DNA of 64,000 nucleotides from Palleronia sp. LCG004 (GTDB lineage: Bacteria; Pseudomonadota; Alphaproteobacteria; Rhodobacterales; Rhodobacteraceae): the NCBI RefSeq assembly GCF_032931615.1, contig NZ_CP136759.1, forward strand, positions 1,798,001 to 1,862,000. The letters are read 5' to 3'. Below, one piece after another: positions 19,366 to 29,065 of this stretch. Within the stretch, counting starts at the first letter, position 1. Every line of letters begins with the position of its first letter. Below the pieces are notes generated by a model that worked only from the letters and a program-made list of their open reading frames with translations, did no database searches and was not told the DNA's origin. A program made the position numbers and the translations under genes.

Positions 19366-20493
19366 CTAGTCGGCGTTCGAAGCCTCTGCTCGCGACTTGC
19401 CAGAGACGTCCTGCGCCAGGGTCGCCGCCATGAAGCGGTCGAGATCGCCGTTCAGGACCCCTTGCGTGTCGCTCGTCTCGACGCTCGTCCGCAGATCCTT
19501 CACCATCTGATATGGCTGCAGGACGTAGGAGCGGATCTGGTTGCCCCAACCCGCGCTGCCCTTGTCCTCGTGCGCCTCGGTAATGGCGGCGTTCCGACGG
19601 TCGAGCTCCATCTGATAGAGTCGCGATTTCAGCGCCTTCATGGCGATGTCGCGGTTCTGGTGCTGCGACTTTTCGGAAGACGTCACGACGATCCCGGTAG
19701 GCTCGTGCGTGATCCGGACGGCCGAGTCGGTCGTGTTGACGTGCTGACCGCCAGCCCCGGAAGAGCGATAGGTATCGATGCGGATATCGGCGGGATTGAC
19801 CTCGATCTCGATATTGTCGTCGACGACCGGATAGACCCAGACGGAACTGAACGAGGTATGCCGCCGCGCCGCGCTGTCATAAGGCGAGATCCTGACGAGG
19901 CGATGAACGCCCGATTCGGATTTCAGCCAGCCATAGGCGTTGTGACCGCTGATCTTGTAGGCAGCGGATTTGATTCCCGCCTCTTCGCCGGCGCTCTCGG
20001 ATTGTAACTCGACCTTGTAGCCCTTCTTCTCGGCCCAGCGAACATACATCCGCGCAAGCATCGCGGCCCAGTCGCAGGACTCGGTCCCGCCGGCCCCCGA
20101 ATTGATCTCGAGGAAAGTGTCGTTGGCATCGGCCTCGCCGCTCAGCAGCGCTTCGATTTCGGCTGCCGCCGCGCGCTCCTGCAGTTTGGAAAGGGCAGTC
20201 TCGGCCTCGCGCACGACTTCCGCATCGTTCTCCATCTCGCCGAGCTCTATCAGCTCGACATTGTCGGAAAGCTCCTGCGTCATCCCTTCGTAGGTGGACA
20301 TCGCATCGACCAGGGCCTGACGGTCGCGCATCAACTTCTGCGCGTTCTCCGGATCGTTCCAGAGCGTCGGATCCTCGACCCGCGCGTCGAATTCCTCGAG
20401 CCGGTAGGCCGCCGTCTCCCAATCCATGCGCTGGCGCAGAAGCTCCAGCGACTTCTCGATGGCCGCGACACTGTTCTGGGTCTCTGCGCGCAT
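19366..20493 (-). CDS. prfB: Peptide chain release factor 2
   Basis: A 375-residue class I release factor with the GGQ motif in [17 protein letters not shown], which triggers peptide release. The stop-reading loop is SPY rather than the SPF of E. coli RF2, followed by the conserved RRHTSF. RF2 reads UGA and UAA. The whole gene is in one frame, so the UGA-dependent programmed frameshift seen in many prfB genes is absent here. It lies 65 bases after mrcA on the same strand. Confidence 0.95.
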   Translation of the reverse strand: MRAETQNSVAAIEKSLELLRQRMDWETAAYRLEEFDARVEDPTLWNDPENAQKLMRDRQALVDAMSTYEGMTQELSDNVELIELGEMENDAEVVREAETALSKLQERAAAAEIEALLSGEADANDTFLEINSGAGGTESCDWAAMLARMYVRWAEKKGYKVELQSESAGEEAGIKSAAYKISGHNAYGWLKSESGVHRLVRISPYDSAARRHTSFSSVWVYPVVDDNIEIEVNPADIRIDTYRSSGAGGQHVNTTDSAVRITHEPTGIVVTSSEKSQHQNRDIAMKALKSRLYQMELDRRNAAITEAHEDKGSAGWGNQIRSYVLQPYQMVKDLRTSVETSDTQGVLNGDLDRFMAATLAQDVSGKSRAEASNAD

Positions 20494-20558
20494 GACGGTC
20501 CTCCGTTACAGGCGCATCATCTATCAAGCGGAGGATACGCCCGCAACGGGGCGGGCCT

Positions 20559-23048
20559 CTAGTAAAGCCCGCCGGAGCTCATCGTGCCGTAGGTGGCCTT
20601 CTGCTGGGGGATCGTCACGGTGTTGCCCGACGCGTTCTGCACCTGCTGCCCACGCGATGCCTCCTCGAACAGCGGCAGGTTCGACCCCATCGCGAAACCT
20701 CCGTCGAAGGCCACACCGAAGACCGGCTCCTCGCCCAGACGGAAATATTCCGCCACGACGTTGTCGCCCGTGGCACCGTCCGAAAGACGCGCGCCGGTGA
20801 AGCGGTCGATATTGATGAAATGGCCGCCCGGCGGCACCTCGAACGGTCCGCCGCCGTATTTCTCGGTCGCGACCTGCATGAACTCGTTGAAGACCGGCGC
20901 ACACAGACCGCCACCCGAACCCGAGCGTCCCATCGGTCGCGGCTGGTCATAGCCGATATAGCATCCCGCAGCGATGTTCGAGGTAAAGCCCACGAACCAG
21001 GCGTCCTTCTCGTCGTTCGTCGTGCCCGTCTTGCCTGCGACCGGCACGCTCAGGTTGACCTTTCCGGCCGCGGTACCGCGTTCGACCACGCCCTTCAGCA
21101 TGGAGGTCAGCTGATAGGCGGTGATCGCGTCCATCACGCGTTCCCGGTCCGACACGATGCGGGGACCGACGCCGGGGTCGAGCGAACTCACCCGGCAGTT
21201 CACGCAATCGCGCTCGTCGTGGCGATAGACGGTCTCGCCGTAGCGGTCCTGCACCCGGTCGACGAGGGTCGGCTGCACGCGCTCGCCGCCATTGGCAAAC
21301 ATCGAGTAGGCGGCAACCATCCGGTAGAGCGTCGTCTCCTCCGCCCCGAGCGAATTGGCAAGGAATGTCGTCATGTTGTCGTAGACGCCGAAACGCTCGG
21401 CGTAGCTCGCCACGACGTCCATGCCCACTTCCTGGGCCAGACGCACGGTCATGAGGTTCCGCGACTTCTCGATCCCCGTGCGGAGCGGCGTTGGGCCGTA
21501 GAACTGGTTGGAATAGTTCTTGGGACGCCACATGCCCTGCGGCGTGTTGATCTCGATCGGCGCATCCACGACGATCGTGGCAGGCGAGAACCCGCTGTCG
21601 AGCGCCGCGGCATAGACGAAAGGCTTGAACGACGATCCGGGCTGACGCGTCGCCTGCGTCGCGCGGTTGAAGACCGAATGCTGGTACGAGAACCCGCCTT
21701 GCATCGCCAGCACGCGACCCGTCTCGACATCCATCGCCATGAACGCACCCTGGACCTGCGGCACCTGGCGCAGCGTCCAGCGGATGAGCGATCCGTCCGC
21801 ATCGTTCGTCATCTCGCGAACATGAACGACGTCACCGCGCTCGAAATTGTCGGCGAAACTTCCGCGGATCCACGAGATGTCGTCACGCGGGATCGACTGC
21901 TCGCCGTGTCCTTCGACTCCCACGCGCATCGACTGATCGCCGATCTCGAGCACGACGGCCGGGTACCAGCGGTTCACCAGGTCGATGTCGCGGGCAAGCG
22001 AAACACCCGCGAGGGCCGTTTCCCAATCGCCGAGCGCATCGGCAGATATCGTCTTGCCTGTGCCGCGCCAGCGACCCAGACCACGGTCGTATTGTTCGAG
22101 CGCGCGGCGCAGGCTCACCGCCGCGACCTCCTGCAGCTCCTCGTCGATGGTGGCACGCACCGACAGGCCGCCGGCGAAGAACTCGCCCTCGCCGTAATCA
22201 CGGCTCAGCTGGCGGCGGATCTCGTCGGTGAAGTAGTCACGCGGCGGGATCTCCTCGCGGAAGCTCGGGAAATCGCCGCCCTGAACCGTCCGGAGGGGAG
22301 AAACGCGCGCCTCGCGATAGGCGGCCTCGTCGATATAGCCGTTCTCGAACATCTCGCGCAGCACATAGTTGCGGCGCGAGATTGCGAATTCGCGGTCGCG
22401 GACGGGATGTGTATAGGCAGGCCGCTGCGGCAGCGCCCCGAGATAGGCGGCCTCGGACACGGTCAGTTCGTCGAGCGACTTGTTGAAATAGGTCTGCGCG
22501 GCAGCCGCGACGCCGTAGGAATTCTGGCCCAGGTAGATCTCGTTCAGATAGAGCTCGAGGATCTCGTCCTTGCTCAGCGAATTCTCGAGCCGGACCGAGA
22601 GGATCAGCTCCTTGATCTTGCGCTCGGCCGTCCTGTCGGAGCTCAGCAGGAAGTTCTTCACCACCTGCTGCGGGATCGTCGAAGCCCCCCGGAGCCGTCC
22701 TCCCCGCGCCATATCGGCCGCGGCCGACAGCATGCCGAGCGGGTCGTAACCCTGGTGCTGATAGAAATTCTTGTCCTCGGCCGAGATGAACGCGTGCTTG
22801 ACCAGATCGGGAATGTCCTGCGCCTCGACGAAGAGCCGCCGTTCCTTCGCGAACTCGTCGATGATCTCACCCTCGGAGGAATAGATCCGGCTGATCGTCG
22901 GTGGCTGATACTGGCTCAGCTGATCTGTATTCGGAAGATCACTTCCGTACATCCAGAAGATCGCGCCGATGGTCAGCGCCATGGCCAGAAGCCCCATGGT
23001 GACGAGCGTGAAGATGCCGCCGAAGATCGAAAGGATGAAACGGATCAT
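20559..23048 (-). CDS. mrcA: Penicillin-binding protein 1A (bifunctional transglycosylase/transpeptidase)
   Basis: An 829-residue class A PBP. An N-terminal membrane anchor (residues 1-35) is followed by a glycosyltransferase domain with catalytic Glu in SAEDKNFYQHQG, the OB-like insertion, and the transpeptidase domain with nucleophile serine in GSSFKPF, then SRN and KTGTTND. It polymerises and cross-links peptidoglycan in the periplasm. The ATG at MIRFIL was preferred over an in-frame TTG six codons earlier. It lies 125 bases downstream of the amidase-like gene. Confidence 0.95.
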   Translation of the reverse strand: MIRFILSIFGGIFTLVTMGLLAMALTIGAIFWMYGSDLPNTDQLSQYQPPTISRIYSSEGEIIDEFAKERRLFVEAQDIPDLVKHAFISAEDKNFYQHQGYDPLGMLSAAADMARGGRLRGASTIPQQVVKNFLLSSDRTAERKIKELILSVRLENSLSKDEILELYLNEIYLGQNSYGVAAAAQTYFNKSLDELTVSEAAYLGALPQRPAYTHPVRDREFAISRRNYVLREMFENGYIDEAAYREARVSPLRTVQGGDFPSFREEIPPRDYFTDEIRRQLSRDYGEGEFFAGGLSVRATIDEELQEVAAVSLRRALEQYDRGLGRWRGTGKTISADALGDWETALAGVSLARDIDLVNRWYPAVVLEIGDQSMRVGVEGHGEQSIPRDDISWIRGSFADNFERGDVVHVREMTNDADGSLIRWTLRQVPQVQGAFMAMDVETGRVLAMQGGFSYQHSVFNRATQATRQPGSSFKPFVYAAALDSGFSPATIVVDAPIEINTPQGMWRPKNYSNQFYGPTPLRTGIEKSRNLMTVRLAQEVGMDVVASYAERFGVYDNMTTFLANSLGAEETTLYRMVAAYSMFANGGERVQPTLVDRVQDRYGETVYRHDERDCVNCRVSSLDPGVGPRIVSDRERVMDAITAYQLTSMLKGVVERGTAAGKVNLSVPVAGKTGTTNDEKDAWFVGFTSNIAAGCYIGYDQPRPMGRSGSGGGLCAPVFNEFMQVATEKYGGGPFEVPPGGHFINIDRFTGARLSDGATGDNVVAEYFRLGEEPVFGVAFDGGFAMGSNLPLFEEASRGQQVQNASGNTVTIPQQKATYGTMSSGGLY

Positions 23049-23173
23049 GTGACTTGGGCCCCCCAATGTCGCCCGGTGGCCCGCTATATCGCGAGGATGC
23101 TAAGAAATCAAAAGCGCAACACCACCCCGATCGGCTGAATGACGCGAAGGTGAGACCTTCGCGCCGACCCCGT

Positions 23174-24328
23174 TCATTGCCGCACGACGGCCCCTGCCGC
23201 GGCATCTTCCTCCGCCCAGGACGCGATCGCCTCGCGCAGGCCCGCGACGGCGCGGGCGCGCCATGCGGGATCGGCGAGATCCGCCCGATCCTCTGCGACG
23301 CTCGCGAAATCGAGCGAGACGTGGATGGCCGGAAGCGACGCGGCCTCCGGCACAGAGAACCCCGCGCTGAGACGTGGCCGACGGTGCAGGTCGTCGGTAT
23401 GTCTGGCAAGCCCGTCGACGATCCAGGCCGCGAGCCTCTCTCCCCTCGGCGCGGCCTCGAGCAGATCGCTATCGTTCCGGGCCGGATCGTCGGACGCAGC
23501 TTCCGCGTCCTGCAGCCGCGCGGCGGGAGGGGCAATCCGCCAGGGAGCATCGTCCGGCGCGGCATCTGCGCGAAGCGACAGGACCAGATCGGCGTTTGCG
23601 GCACGCGGACCGGGATCGTCTCCCGGCCCGAGCAGATGCACCTCGTGGCCGTCCCGGCCGAGCGCATGGGCAAGCGTGCGTGCGACACCCGCCAGAAGCG
23701 CCGACATGTCCTGCGAACGCGGGGCCGATTCGGAAGAGGGTTCGGCACGGCCGGTGTCGATGACGACCTGCAGGCGACCATCCCGGCTTGCTGGAGGCAA
23801 CTCAGGCGCATCGCTTCCGGGAAGGACGAACAGATCGCTCTCGGGCGCGCCGGAGACCGCCTCGAAATCGCGATCGCTCGTGGGTGCGAGGGACATCTTC
23901 AGGACCGCCGCTCCGGGTTGGGCCACCGCTGAAAGGCCCGCCGTCTCGACCCGCATCGGCTGCGCAAGGACGAGCACCATCCTCGACCATCCGGCCCGAT
24001 AGCGCCCGTAGGTCACGCCTTCGACCAGGTCCGCGTCGACAAGCGCGGCAAGATCGACCTCCGAAAAGTCGAGTTCGGCGAAATCTGCGACCAGACGATG
24101 CGGATCGTCGAGCGTGAAGACCCGCCACGGAACCGCTTGGCTCAGCGCGAGCTCGATCTGCAGATCGGACCCGAAATCCTCGATCCGACTGCCGGCCGGG
24201 TCGATCTGCGCGATCGCAAGCGGCGCTGCACCGGGCTCGTTCGCGGCCACGGCCGCAGGGCCAAGGATCAGAAGGGCCGGAAAAAGACACGCCCCCACCG
24301 CGCGCCCGATAGACGTCTTGAATACCAT
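23174..24328 (-). CDS. AmiC-type N-acetylmuramoyl-L-alanine amidase homologue, predicted inactive
   Basis: A 384-residue protein with a signal peptide (cleaved near AVAA, residue 29), an AMIN domain (about 45-150) and an Amidase_3 domain (about 187-375). The family's zinc and catalytic positions are changed. The histidine of the IDPGHGG motif is R194 (IDTGRAE), the histidine of the SLHAD motif is R253 (SLRAD), the catalytic Glu of VELGF is S338 (VSLDF), and no Glu is seen in the second-ligand helix. Flanking family sequence such as RPRLSAGFSV is intact, so this is a conserved fold, not a frameshifted remnant. Start ATG has GAGG; a GTG lies six codons upstream. It sits before mrcA on the same strand. 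Confidence 0.8.
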   Translation of the reverse strand: MVFKTSIGRAVGACLFPALLILGPAAVAANEPGAAPLAIAQIDPAGSRIEDFGSDLQIELALSQAVPWRVFTLDDPHRLVADFAELDFSEVDLAALVDADLVEGVTYGRYRAGWSRMVLVLAQPMRVETAGLSAVAQPGAAVLKMSLAPTSDRDFEAVSGAPESDLFVLPGSDAPELPPASRDGRLQVVIDTGRAEPSSESAPRSQDMSALLAGVARTLAHALGRDGHEVHLLGPGDDPGPRAANADLVLSLRADAAPDDAPWRIAPPAARLQDAEAASDDPARNDSDLLEAAPRGERLAAWIVDGLARHTDDLHRRPRLSAGFSVPEAASLPAIHVSLDFASVAEDRADLADPAWRARAVAGLREAIASWAEEDAAAGAVVRQ

Positions 24329-24424
24329 CGATTGTGCCTCGGTCACTGCCTTCGGGGGTCTTGTCGCCCCTCTCCCTGCAAGCTTAACGCGCGAAATCTT
24401 GCCGGGGAAGCGAAAAGCTGCCGA

Positions 24425-25570
24425 TCAGGCCCGGCGACCCTCGCGCCAGCGCTTGAGCCGGGCGAGCCCCTCCGCGATCTCCTCCGTGGATCCTGCGTAG
24501 GAAAACCGCAGCATCCGCCCCCCGCGGTCGGGATCGAAATCGAGCCCCGGCGTCACAGCGACCCCGGCCTCGTCCAGTATCTCGGCCGACAGGGCAAGCG
24601 CGTCGTCAGTCAGATCCGACACGTCCGCATAGACGTAGAACGCCCCGTCGGGCGGTGCGAAGCGCGAAAAGCCCGCCTCCGCCAGGCCTTCGATCATCGC
24701 TTCGCGATTCGCGGTATAGACCGCAAGATTTGCCTCGAGCTCCTCGCGGCAGTCGAACGAAGCGAGTGCGGCGACCTGGCTCGCATGCGAGGGGCAGATG
24801 AACATGTTCTGCGCCAGCCGTTCCACCATACGGACATGCGCCTCGGGCACGACCATCCAGCCGATCCTCCACCCGGTCATCGAGAAATACTTGGAAAACG
24901 AATTCACGACATAGACATCGTCGGCAAGCTCCAGTGCCGAAACAGGACGACGCTCGTAATCGATACCGTGATAGATCTCGTCCGAGATGAGTGCCACGTC
25001 CCGGCCGGCGCAGGCTTCGATCAGCGCACCCAGCGCCTCCTTGTCGAGCATCGTGCCGGCGGGATTTCCCGGCGATGCGAGGATGAGGCCTGCCGCGTCT
25101 TCGGGGATCTCCTCCGGGACTGGCTGGAAACGGTTCTCCATCCTGGTCTGGATCCCCACGGGATCGAGGCTCATGGCCTTCAGGATATGACGGTAGGACG
25201 GATAGCCGGGAAGGCCCAGCGCAACCCGGTCGCCCGCATCGAAGAGCGCCGAGAACGCCAGCACGAACCCAGCCGAGGCCCCGGCCGTCACGACGACACG
25301 CGCGGGGTCGAGATCGACGCCGTAGCGCTCTCCGTAATGCCGCGCGATCCGGGACCTCAGTTCCGGCAGGCCCAGCGCCACGGTATAGCCGAGCGGACCG
25401 CGATCCATCGCCGCCCGAAGCGCGTCGCGCGCGCCCTTCGGGGCGGGGGTGCCCGGCTGGCCCACCTCCATATGGACGATATGGCGACCCTCGGCCTCGG
25501 CCGCGCGTGCGCGCTCCATCACGTCCATCACGATGAAGGGGTCCACCTGACCACGTCGGGACATGCGCAT
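24425..25570 (-). CDS. Class I PLP-dependent aminotransferase
   Basis: A 381-residue fold-type I aminotransferase. The PLP lysine is in NSFSKYFSMTGWRIGW, the cofactor aspartate in LISDEIYH, and ASPGNPAGTM binds the ring. The C-terminal arginine in MLRFSYAGS should hold the substrate carboxylate. It belongs to the AspC/AAT-like I-gamma group; the amino acid partner is not readable. It lies about 96 bases upstream of the amidase-like gene on the same strand and is divergent from the DsbA-like gene. Confidence 0.85.
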   Translation of the reverse strand: MRMSRRGQVDPFIVMDVMERARAAEAEGRHIVHMEVGQPGTPAPKGARDALRAAMDRGPLGYTVALGLPELRSRIARHYGERYGVDLDPARVVVTAGASAGFVLAFSALFDAGDRVALGLPGYPSYRHILKAMSLDPVGIQTRMENRFQPVPEEIPEDAAGLILASPGNPAGTMLDKEALGALIEACAGRDVALISDEIYHGIDYERRPVSALELADDVYVVNSFSKYFSMTGWRIGWMVVPEAHVRMVERLAQNMFICPSHASQVAALASFDCREELEANLAVYTANREAMIEGLAEAGFSRFAPPDGAFYVYADVSDLTDDALALSAEILDEAGVAVTPGLDFDPDRGGRMLRFSYAGSTEEIAEGLARLKRWREGRRA

Positions 25571-25711
25571 CGGGCTCTCCTCTCCGGGTTAGGTCGCGTG
25601 CCTGCCCCGGCGCGCGCGCCCCGTCAAGCGCTTCACATTCGCCTCATCACGGGTTGCGGATCGGCCGCGATCTGCGAAGTTGACCGCGACATTTTACAGG
25701 AGCCGTCCGCG

Positions 25712-26446
25712 ATGAAGACTTCCCTGATCGCCGCAATCCTCGCCCCCTGCCTCATCCTTTCCGCGCCTGTCATGGCGCAGGAGGACGACGCGGAATTCGG
25801 CGAGCGTGTGCGCGCCTATCTGCTCGAGAACCCCGAGGTCATCATGGAAGCGGTCGCGGCGCTCGAGGCCCGGCAGGCCGAGGTGCAGACCGCCGCCGAC
25901 GCGGATCTGATCGCGGCAAATTCGGACGCGCTCTTCCAGAGCGGGGACGACTGGATCGGCGGCAATCCCGAAGGCGACGTGACGATTGTCGAGTTCTTCG
26001 ACTATCGCTGCGGATACTGCCGCCGCGCGCATCCCGAAGTCTCCGAACTGATCGAGAGCGACGGAAACATCAAGCTGATCCTCAAGGAATTCCCGATCCT
26101 CGGTCCGCAATCGGTGCTGGCCTCGCGCTTCGCGCTCTCGACACGTGCCGTCGCGGGCGACGAGGCGTATGGTCAGGTCAAGGATGCCCTGATGACCATG
26201 GAAGGGGACATGACGCCCGACAGCCTTCTCGCACTCGCCGAAGAGCTCGATCTCGACGGTCAGGCCATTCTCGACGGCATGGGCGAACCCGAGATCGAGT
26301 CGACGATCTCCGCGAACCACGCCCTCGGTCAGGCGATGGGGATCAGCGGCACGCCCAGCTTCGTCTTCGGCGACCAGATGGTGCGTGGTTATGTCCCGCT
26401 CGACGCGATGCGCGAACTCGTCGAGGAAGAGCGCGGCGAGGGCTGA
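25712..26446 (+). CDS. DsbA family thiol:disulfide oxidoreductase (Com1-like), periplasmic
   Basis: A 244-residue protein with a signal peptide ending at PVMAQ, an N-terminal helical region and a thioredoxin-fold domain with the active site FFDYRCGYCRRAHP (CGYC) and the cis-proline loop GISGTPSFVFGD. The family introduces or isomerises disulfides in exported proteins. AGGAG nine bases before the ATG fixes the start; the frame is open far upstream but only reads antisense to the aminotransferase. tpiA follows 66 bases later. Confidence 0.9.
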   Translation: MKTSLIAAILAPCLILSAPVMAQEDDAEFGERVRAYLLENPEVIMEAVAALEARQAEVQTAADADLIAANSDALFQSGDDWIGGNPEGDVTIVEFFDYRCGYCRRAHPEVSELIESDGNIKLILKEFPILGPQSVLASRFALSTRAVAGDEAYGQVKDALMTMEGDMTPDSLLALAEELDLDGQAILDGMGEPEIESTISANHALGQAMGISGTPSFVFGDQMVRGYVPLDAMRELVEEERGEG

Positions 26447-26512
26447 GCGGGCTTTGACTTCACCGCAAACCCGCTAGGTCGTGGCTCGGATCGGTCACGA
26501 CAGGAGAAAGAC

Positions 26513-27262
26513 ATGGAGCGCCACCGCAAGCTTGCAGCCGGAAACTGGAAGATGAACGGCCTGTCCGATCATCTGGGCGAGATCGCCGCCCTGATCGGGA
26601 GCCATGGCGACGCGACCTGCGAGATCCTGATCTGCCCGCCTGCGACGCTCGTCGCTCCGATGGCGGCGCATGCCGGATCGCGCATTGCCGTGGGCGGACA
26701 GGATTGCCATGCCGAGGCGAACGGAGCCCATACCGGCGATATCTCCGCCGAAATGCTGCGCGATGCGGGTGCGACGTATGTCATTACCGGCCATTCGGAA
26801 CGCCGCGCCGATCATGGCGAAAGCGACGAAGCCGTGCGTGCCAAGACCGAGGCCGGCTGGAAAGCGGGCCTCGTCGTCATCCTCTGCATCGGTGAGACGC
26901 TCGATCAGCGCGAGGCTGGCGAGACGCTTTCGGTGATCGACGGCCAACTTGCCGGTTCGGTCCCCGAAGGTGCGACAGGCGACAACCTCGTAATCGCCTA
27001 CGAGCCGGTCTGGGCGATCGGCACGGGCAAGGTTCCGTCGGTCGAACAGATCGCAGAGGTCCACGACCACATCCGCAAGACACTGTCGGAGCGGTTCGGC
27101 ACAGGCACCGCCGATGCGGTCCGCCTGCTCTACGGTGGATCGGTCAAACCCGGAAACGCGTCCGAGATCTTCGCGGTCGACAATGTCGACGGTGCGCTGG
27201 TCGGGGGGGCGTCCCTCAAGGCGGACGATTTCGGCGGCATCATCTCGGCCCTCGAAGGCTAG
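26513..27262 (+). CDS. tpiA: Triosephosphate isomerase
   Basis: A 249-residue TIM barrel starting [15 protein letters not shown]. Active-site residues are visible: Lys in NWKMNG, His in ITGHSERR, Glu in [11 protein letters not shown], and the phosphate loops [11 protein letters not shown] and ALVGGASL. It interconverts dihydroxyacetone phosphate and glyceraldehyde 3-phosphate, which fits the Entner-Doudoroff genes found 9 kb further on. AGGAGAAAG lies just upstream of the ATG. Confidence 0.96.
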   Translation: MERHRKLAAGNWKMNGLSDHLGEIAALIGSHGDATCEILICPPATLVAPMAAHAGSRIAVGGQDCHAEANGAHTGDISAEMLRDAGATYVITGHSERRADHGESDEAVRAKTEAGWKAGLVVILCIGETLDQREAGETLSVIDGQLAGSVPEGATGDNLVIAYEPVWAIGTGKVPSVEQIAEVHDHIRKTLSERFGTGTADAVRLLYGGSVKPGNASEIFAVDNVDGALVGGASLKADDFGGIISALEG

Positions 27263-27263
27263 G

Positions 27264-28403
27264 TCACATCGACGGCTCTGCGGTCACGTCGTGTCCGTAG
27301 AGCCAGTCGAACCGCTTCAACATTATGCCGGGCGCGAGGTTCGCGAGCTTCAGCCCCGCATGCGCCGCGGCCTTTATCGCGCCCGAAAGATGATAGTTCC
27401 GCGCATTGGAGTTCGCCATCGCGATCGCCCGCGCGACGCGCGGCGCGCGACTCGCATGGTAATCGGCAAGCGCCGCGTCGCGATCATCGCGCGAAAGCGC
27501 CGCTGCAAGGCACCACGCATCCTCGAGTGCGAGATTTGCCCCCTGGCCCAGGAATGGCAGCGTCGGATGCGCCGCATCGCCCAGAAGCGCCATCGACCGC
27601 CCGTGCCAAACGCGGGCCACCGGATGAACGTAGAGCCCCCAGAGGTGACAGGTCTCGACGATGCGAAGCCAATCCGCCACCGGCGACGCGAAACCTGCGA
27701 ATGCGCGGCGCAGAGCGTCCGGATCGCCCTCGACATGCCAGCCTTCCTCCGCCCAGTCGGCTCGCTCCTCCACCGCGACGAGGTTCAACCGCCCCTCACT
27801 CAGGGGATAGGCCACCAGATGACGCCCTGGCCCGACGAAGATCTGCGCCTCGGGGGGCGCGTCCGCAGCGATGGTCGCACGCCATGCGACCTGCCCGGTG
27901 AACTCCGCCCGATCGGTTCCGTTCAGCGCCGGGCGAAGTACGGAGTTGATCCCGTCCGCACCGACAGCGAAGCCGGTTTCCTCGGTTCCGCCATCGATGA
28001 CGAACGTGGCAGCCGTGCCGTCTTGCGCGCTTTCGACACGGGTTCCCGGACGGATCGTGACGCCGGCGTCGCGCGCCGCGCCTTCCAGGATGGCGATAAG
28101 GGTCGCCCGATGGACAAGACGGTAATCGCGGCTCTTCATCGGCATGCGGATCAGGCTTCGCCCCGTCAGCCCGTCGGTCAGATGCACCGCGCGGCTCTCG
28201 ATCGATGCCTTCTCGAGCGCGTCGCCGAGCCCGAGCGCACGCAGGACCGCCATTCCATTCGGGCTGATCTGAACGCCCGCTCCGACCTCGGCGATCTGCG
28301 GCGCGCGTTCGAGGATCTCGGAATGGATTCCGCGATGCGCAAGAGCGATCGCATGGGTAAGCCCGCCGATCCCTGCCCCGACGATGCTCACGTAATTCCG
28401 CAT
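27264..28403 (-). CDS. FAD-dependent monooxygenase (class A, salicylate/3-hydroxybenzoate hydroxylase-like)
   Basis: A 379-residue flavoprotein. The FAD dinucleotide-binding motif is VGAGIGGLTHAIALAHRG, the second NADPH/FAD contact AVGADGINS, and the third motif LLGDAAHPTLPFLGQGANLA. These define group A aromatic hydroxylases. The C-terminus is too divergent for me to name the substrate, and a ubiquinone-pathway role (UbiH-like) is a weaker alternative. GGGAGG precedes the ATG. Its stop is one base from the tpiA stop; the genes converge. Confidence 0.82.
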   Translation of the reverse strand: MRNYVSIVGAGIGGLTHAIALAHRGIHSEILERAPQIAEVGAGVQISPNGMAVLRALGLGDALEKASIESRAVHLTDGLTGRSLIRMPMKSRDYRLVHRATLIAILEGAARDAGVTIRPGTRVESAQDGTAATFVIDGGTEETGFAVGADGINSVLRPALNGTDRAEFTGQVAWRATIAADAPPEAQIFVGPGRHLVAYPLSEGRLNLVAVEERADWAEEGWHVEGDPDALRRAFAGFASPVADWLRIVETCHLWGLYVHPVARVWHGRSMALLGDAAHPTLPFLGQGANLALEDAWCLAAALSRDDRDAALADYHASRAPRVARAIAMANSNARNYHLSGAIKAAAHAGLKLANLAPGIMLKRFDWLYGHDVTAEPSM

Positions 28404-28476
28404 CGCAGCCTCCCGAACGCAGGACACCGGAGCGGTGACCGCCCCGGTGTCCGGAAATCCTGCAAGGGGATCGGCC

Positions 28477-28899
28477 TTACTCGTCGCGATGAACCTTCTC
28501 GCGGCGCTCGTGACGCTCCTGCGCCTCGAGGCTCAGGGTCGCGATCGGCCGTGCGTCGAGCCGCTTGAGCGAGATGGGTTCGCCCGTGACCTCGCAATAG
28601 CCGTATTCCCCGTCCTCGATCCGGCGCAGCGCGGCGTCGATCTTGGCGACCAGCTTGCGCTGCCGGTCGCGGGTCCTGAGTTCGAGCGCGCGATCCGTCT
28701 CCTCCGATGCGCGGTCCGTCACGTCGGGTATGTTGCGCGTCCCGTCCTGAAGGCCGGTAATGGTGCTGCGACCCTCGTCGAGAAGGTCGTTGCGCCATGT
28801 CATCAGCTTGCGCCGGAAATAGTCGAGCTGACGGTCGTTCATGAACGGTTCGTCCTCGGCCGGCCGATACTCGTCCGCAAGAATGGTATCAACTTTCAT
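28477..28899 (-). CDS. dksA: RNA polymerase-binding transcription factor DksA
   Basis: A 140-residue DksA. The coiled-coil tip carries the functional Asp and Ala in DVTDRASEE (D62, A64). The zinc finger keeps only C102; the positions of the other three cysteines are T105, S123 and A126. Single-cysteine DksA proteins are known from Rhodobacter sphaeroides, so loss of zinc is expected in this group. With ppGpp it shifts RNA polymerase away from rRNA promoters. The start MKVDTI has GGGAG upstream; a longer frame is possible. Confidence 0.9.
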   Translation of the reverse strand: MKVDTILADEYRPAEDEPFMNDRQLDYFRRKLMTWRNDLLDEGRSTITGLQDGTRNIPDVTDRASEETDRALELRTRDRQRKLVAKIDAALRRIEDGEYGYCEVTGEPISLKRLDARPIATLSLEAQERHERREKVHRDE

Positions 28900-29021
28900 C
28901 GCGAGCTCCCATTGGATTTCGGCCTGGCCGAACATCCGCTTTCCCCTGCTACTGGGGCGGGAATTAACGCAACGACAATGACTTGTCACGCTCCATATAC
29001 GTCGGTTGCGACCCTGCCGGG

Positions 29022-29064
29022 CGGCGATTAAGGTTCGGGCGACGGTCGATTAAGGATTGGGCGC
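29022..29064 (+). repeat. Tandem duplication of ~21-22 bases before moxR
   Basis: Two adjacent copies share CGATTAAGG (29025-29033 and 29047-29055) with matching flanks: CGG before each core and GGGCG after. They are 22 bases apart, close to two helical turns. The second copy's AAGGA is the ribosome-binding site of the moxR-type gene. The repeat could be a recent slippage product or a paired binding site. Confidence 0.55.
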
Positions 29065-29065
29065 A

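Noticed and set aside
19366..20493. Possible programmed frameshift in prfB
   Set aside because: The gene is complete in one frame from start to stop, with no internal in-frame UGA near codon 25.
20820..23138. A 772-codon open frame on the plus strand opposite mrcA
   Set aside because: It is a shadow of the PBP1A gene: high-GC codon use leaves the opposite frame open. It is rich in Arg, His and Ala and shows no domain, while the minus strand has complete PBP1A motifs.
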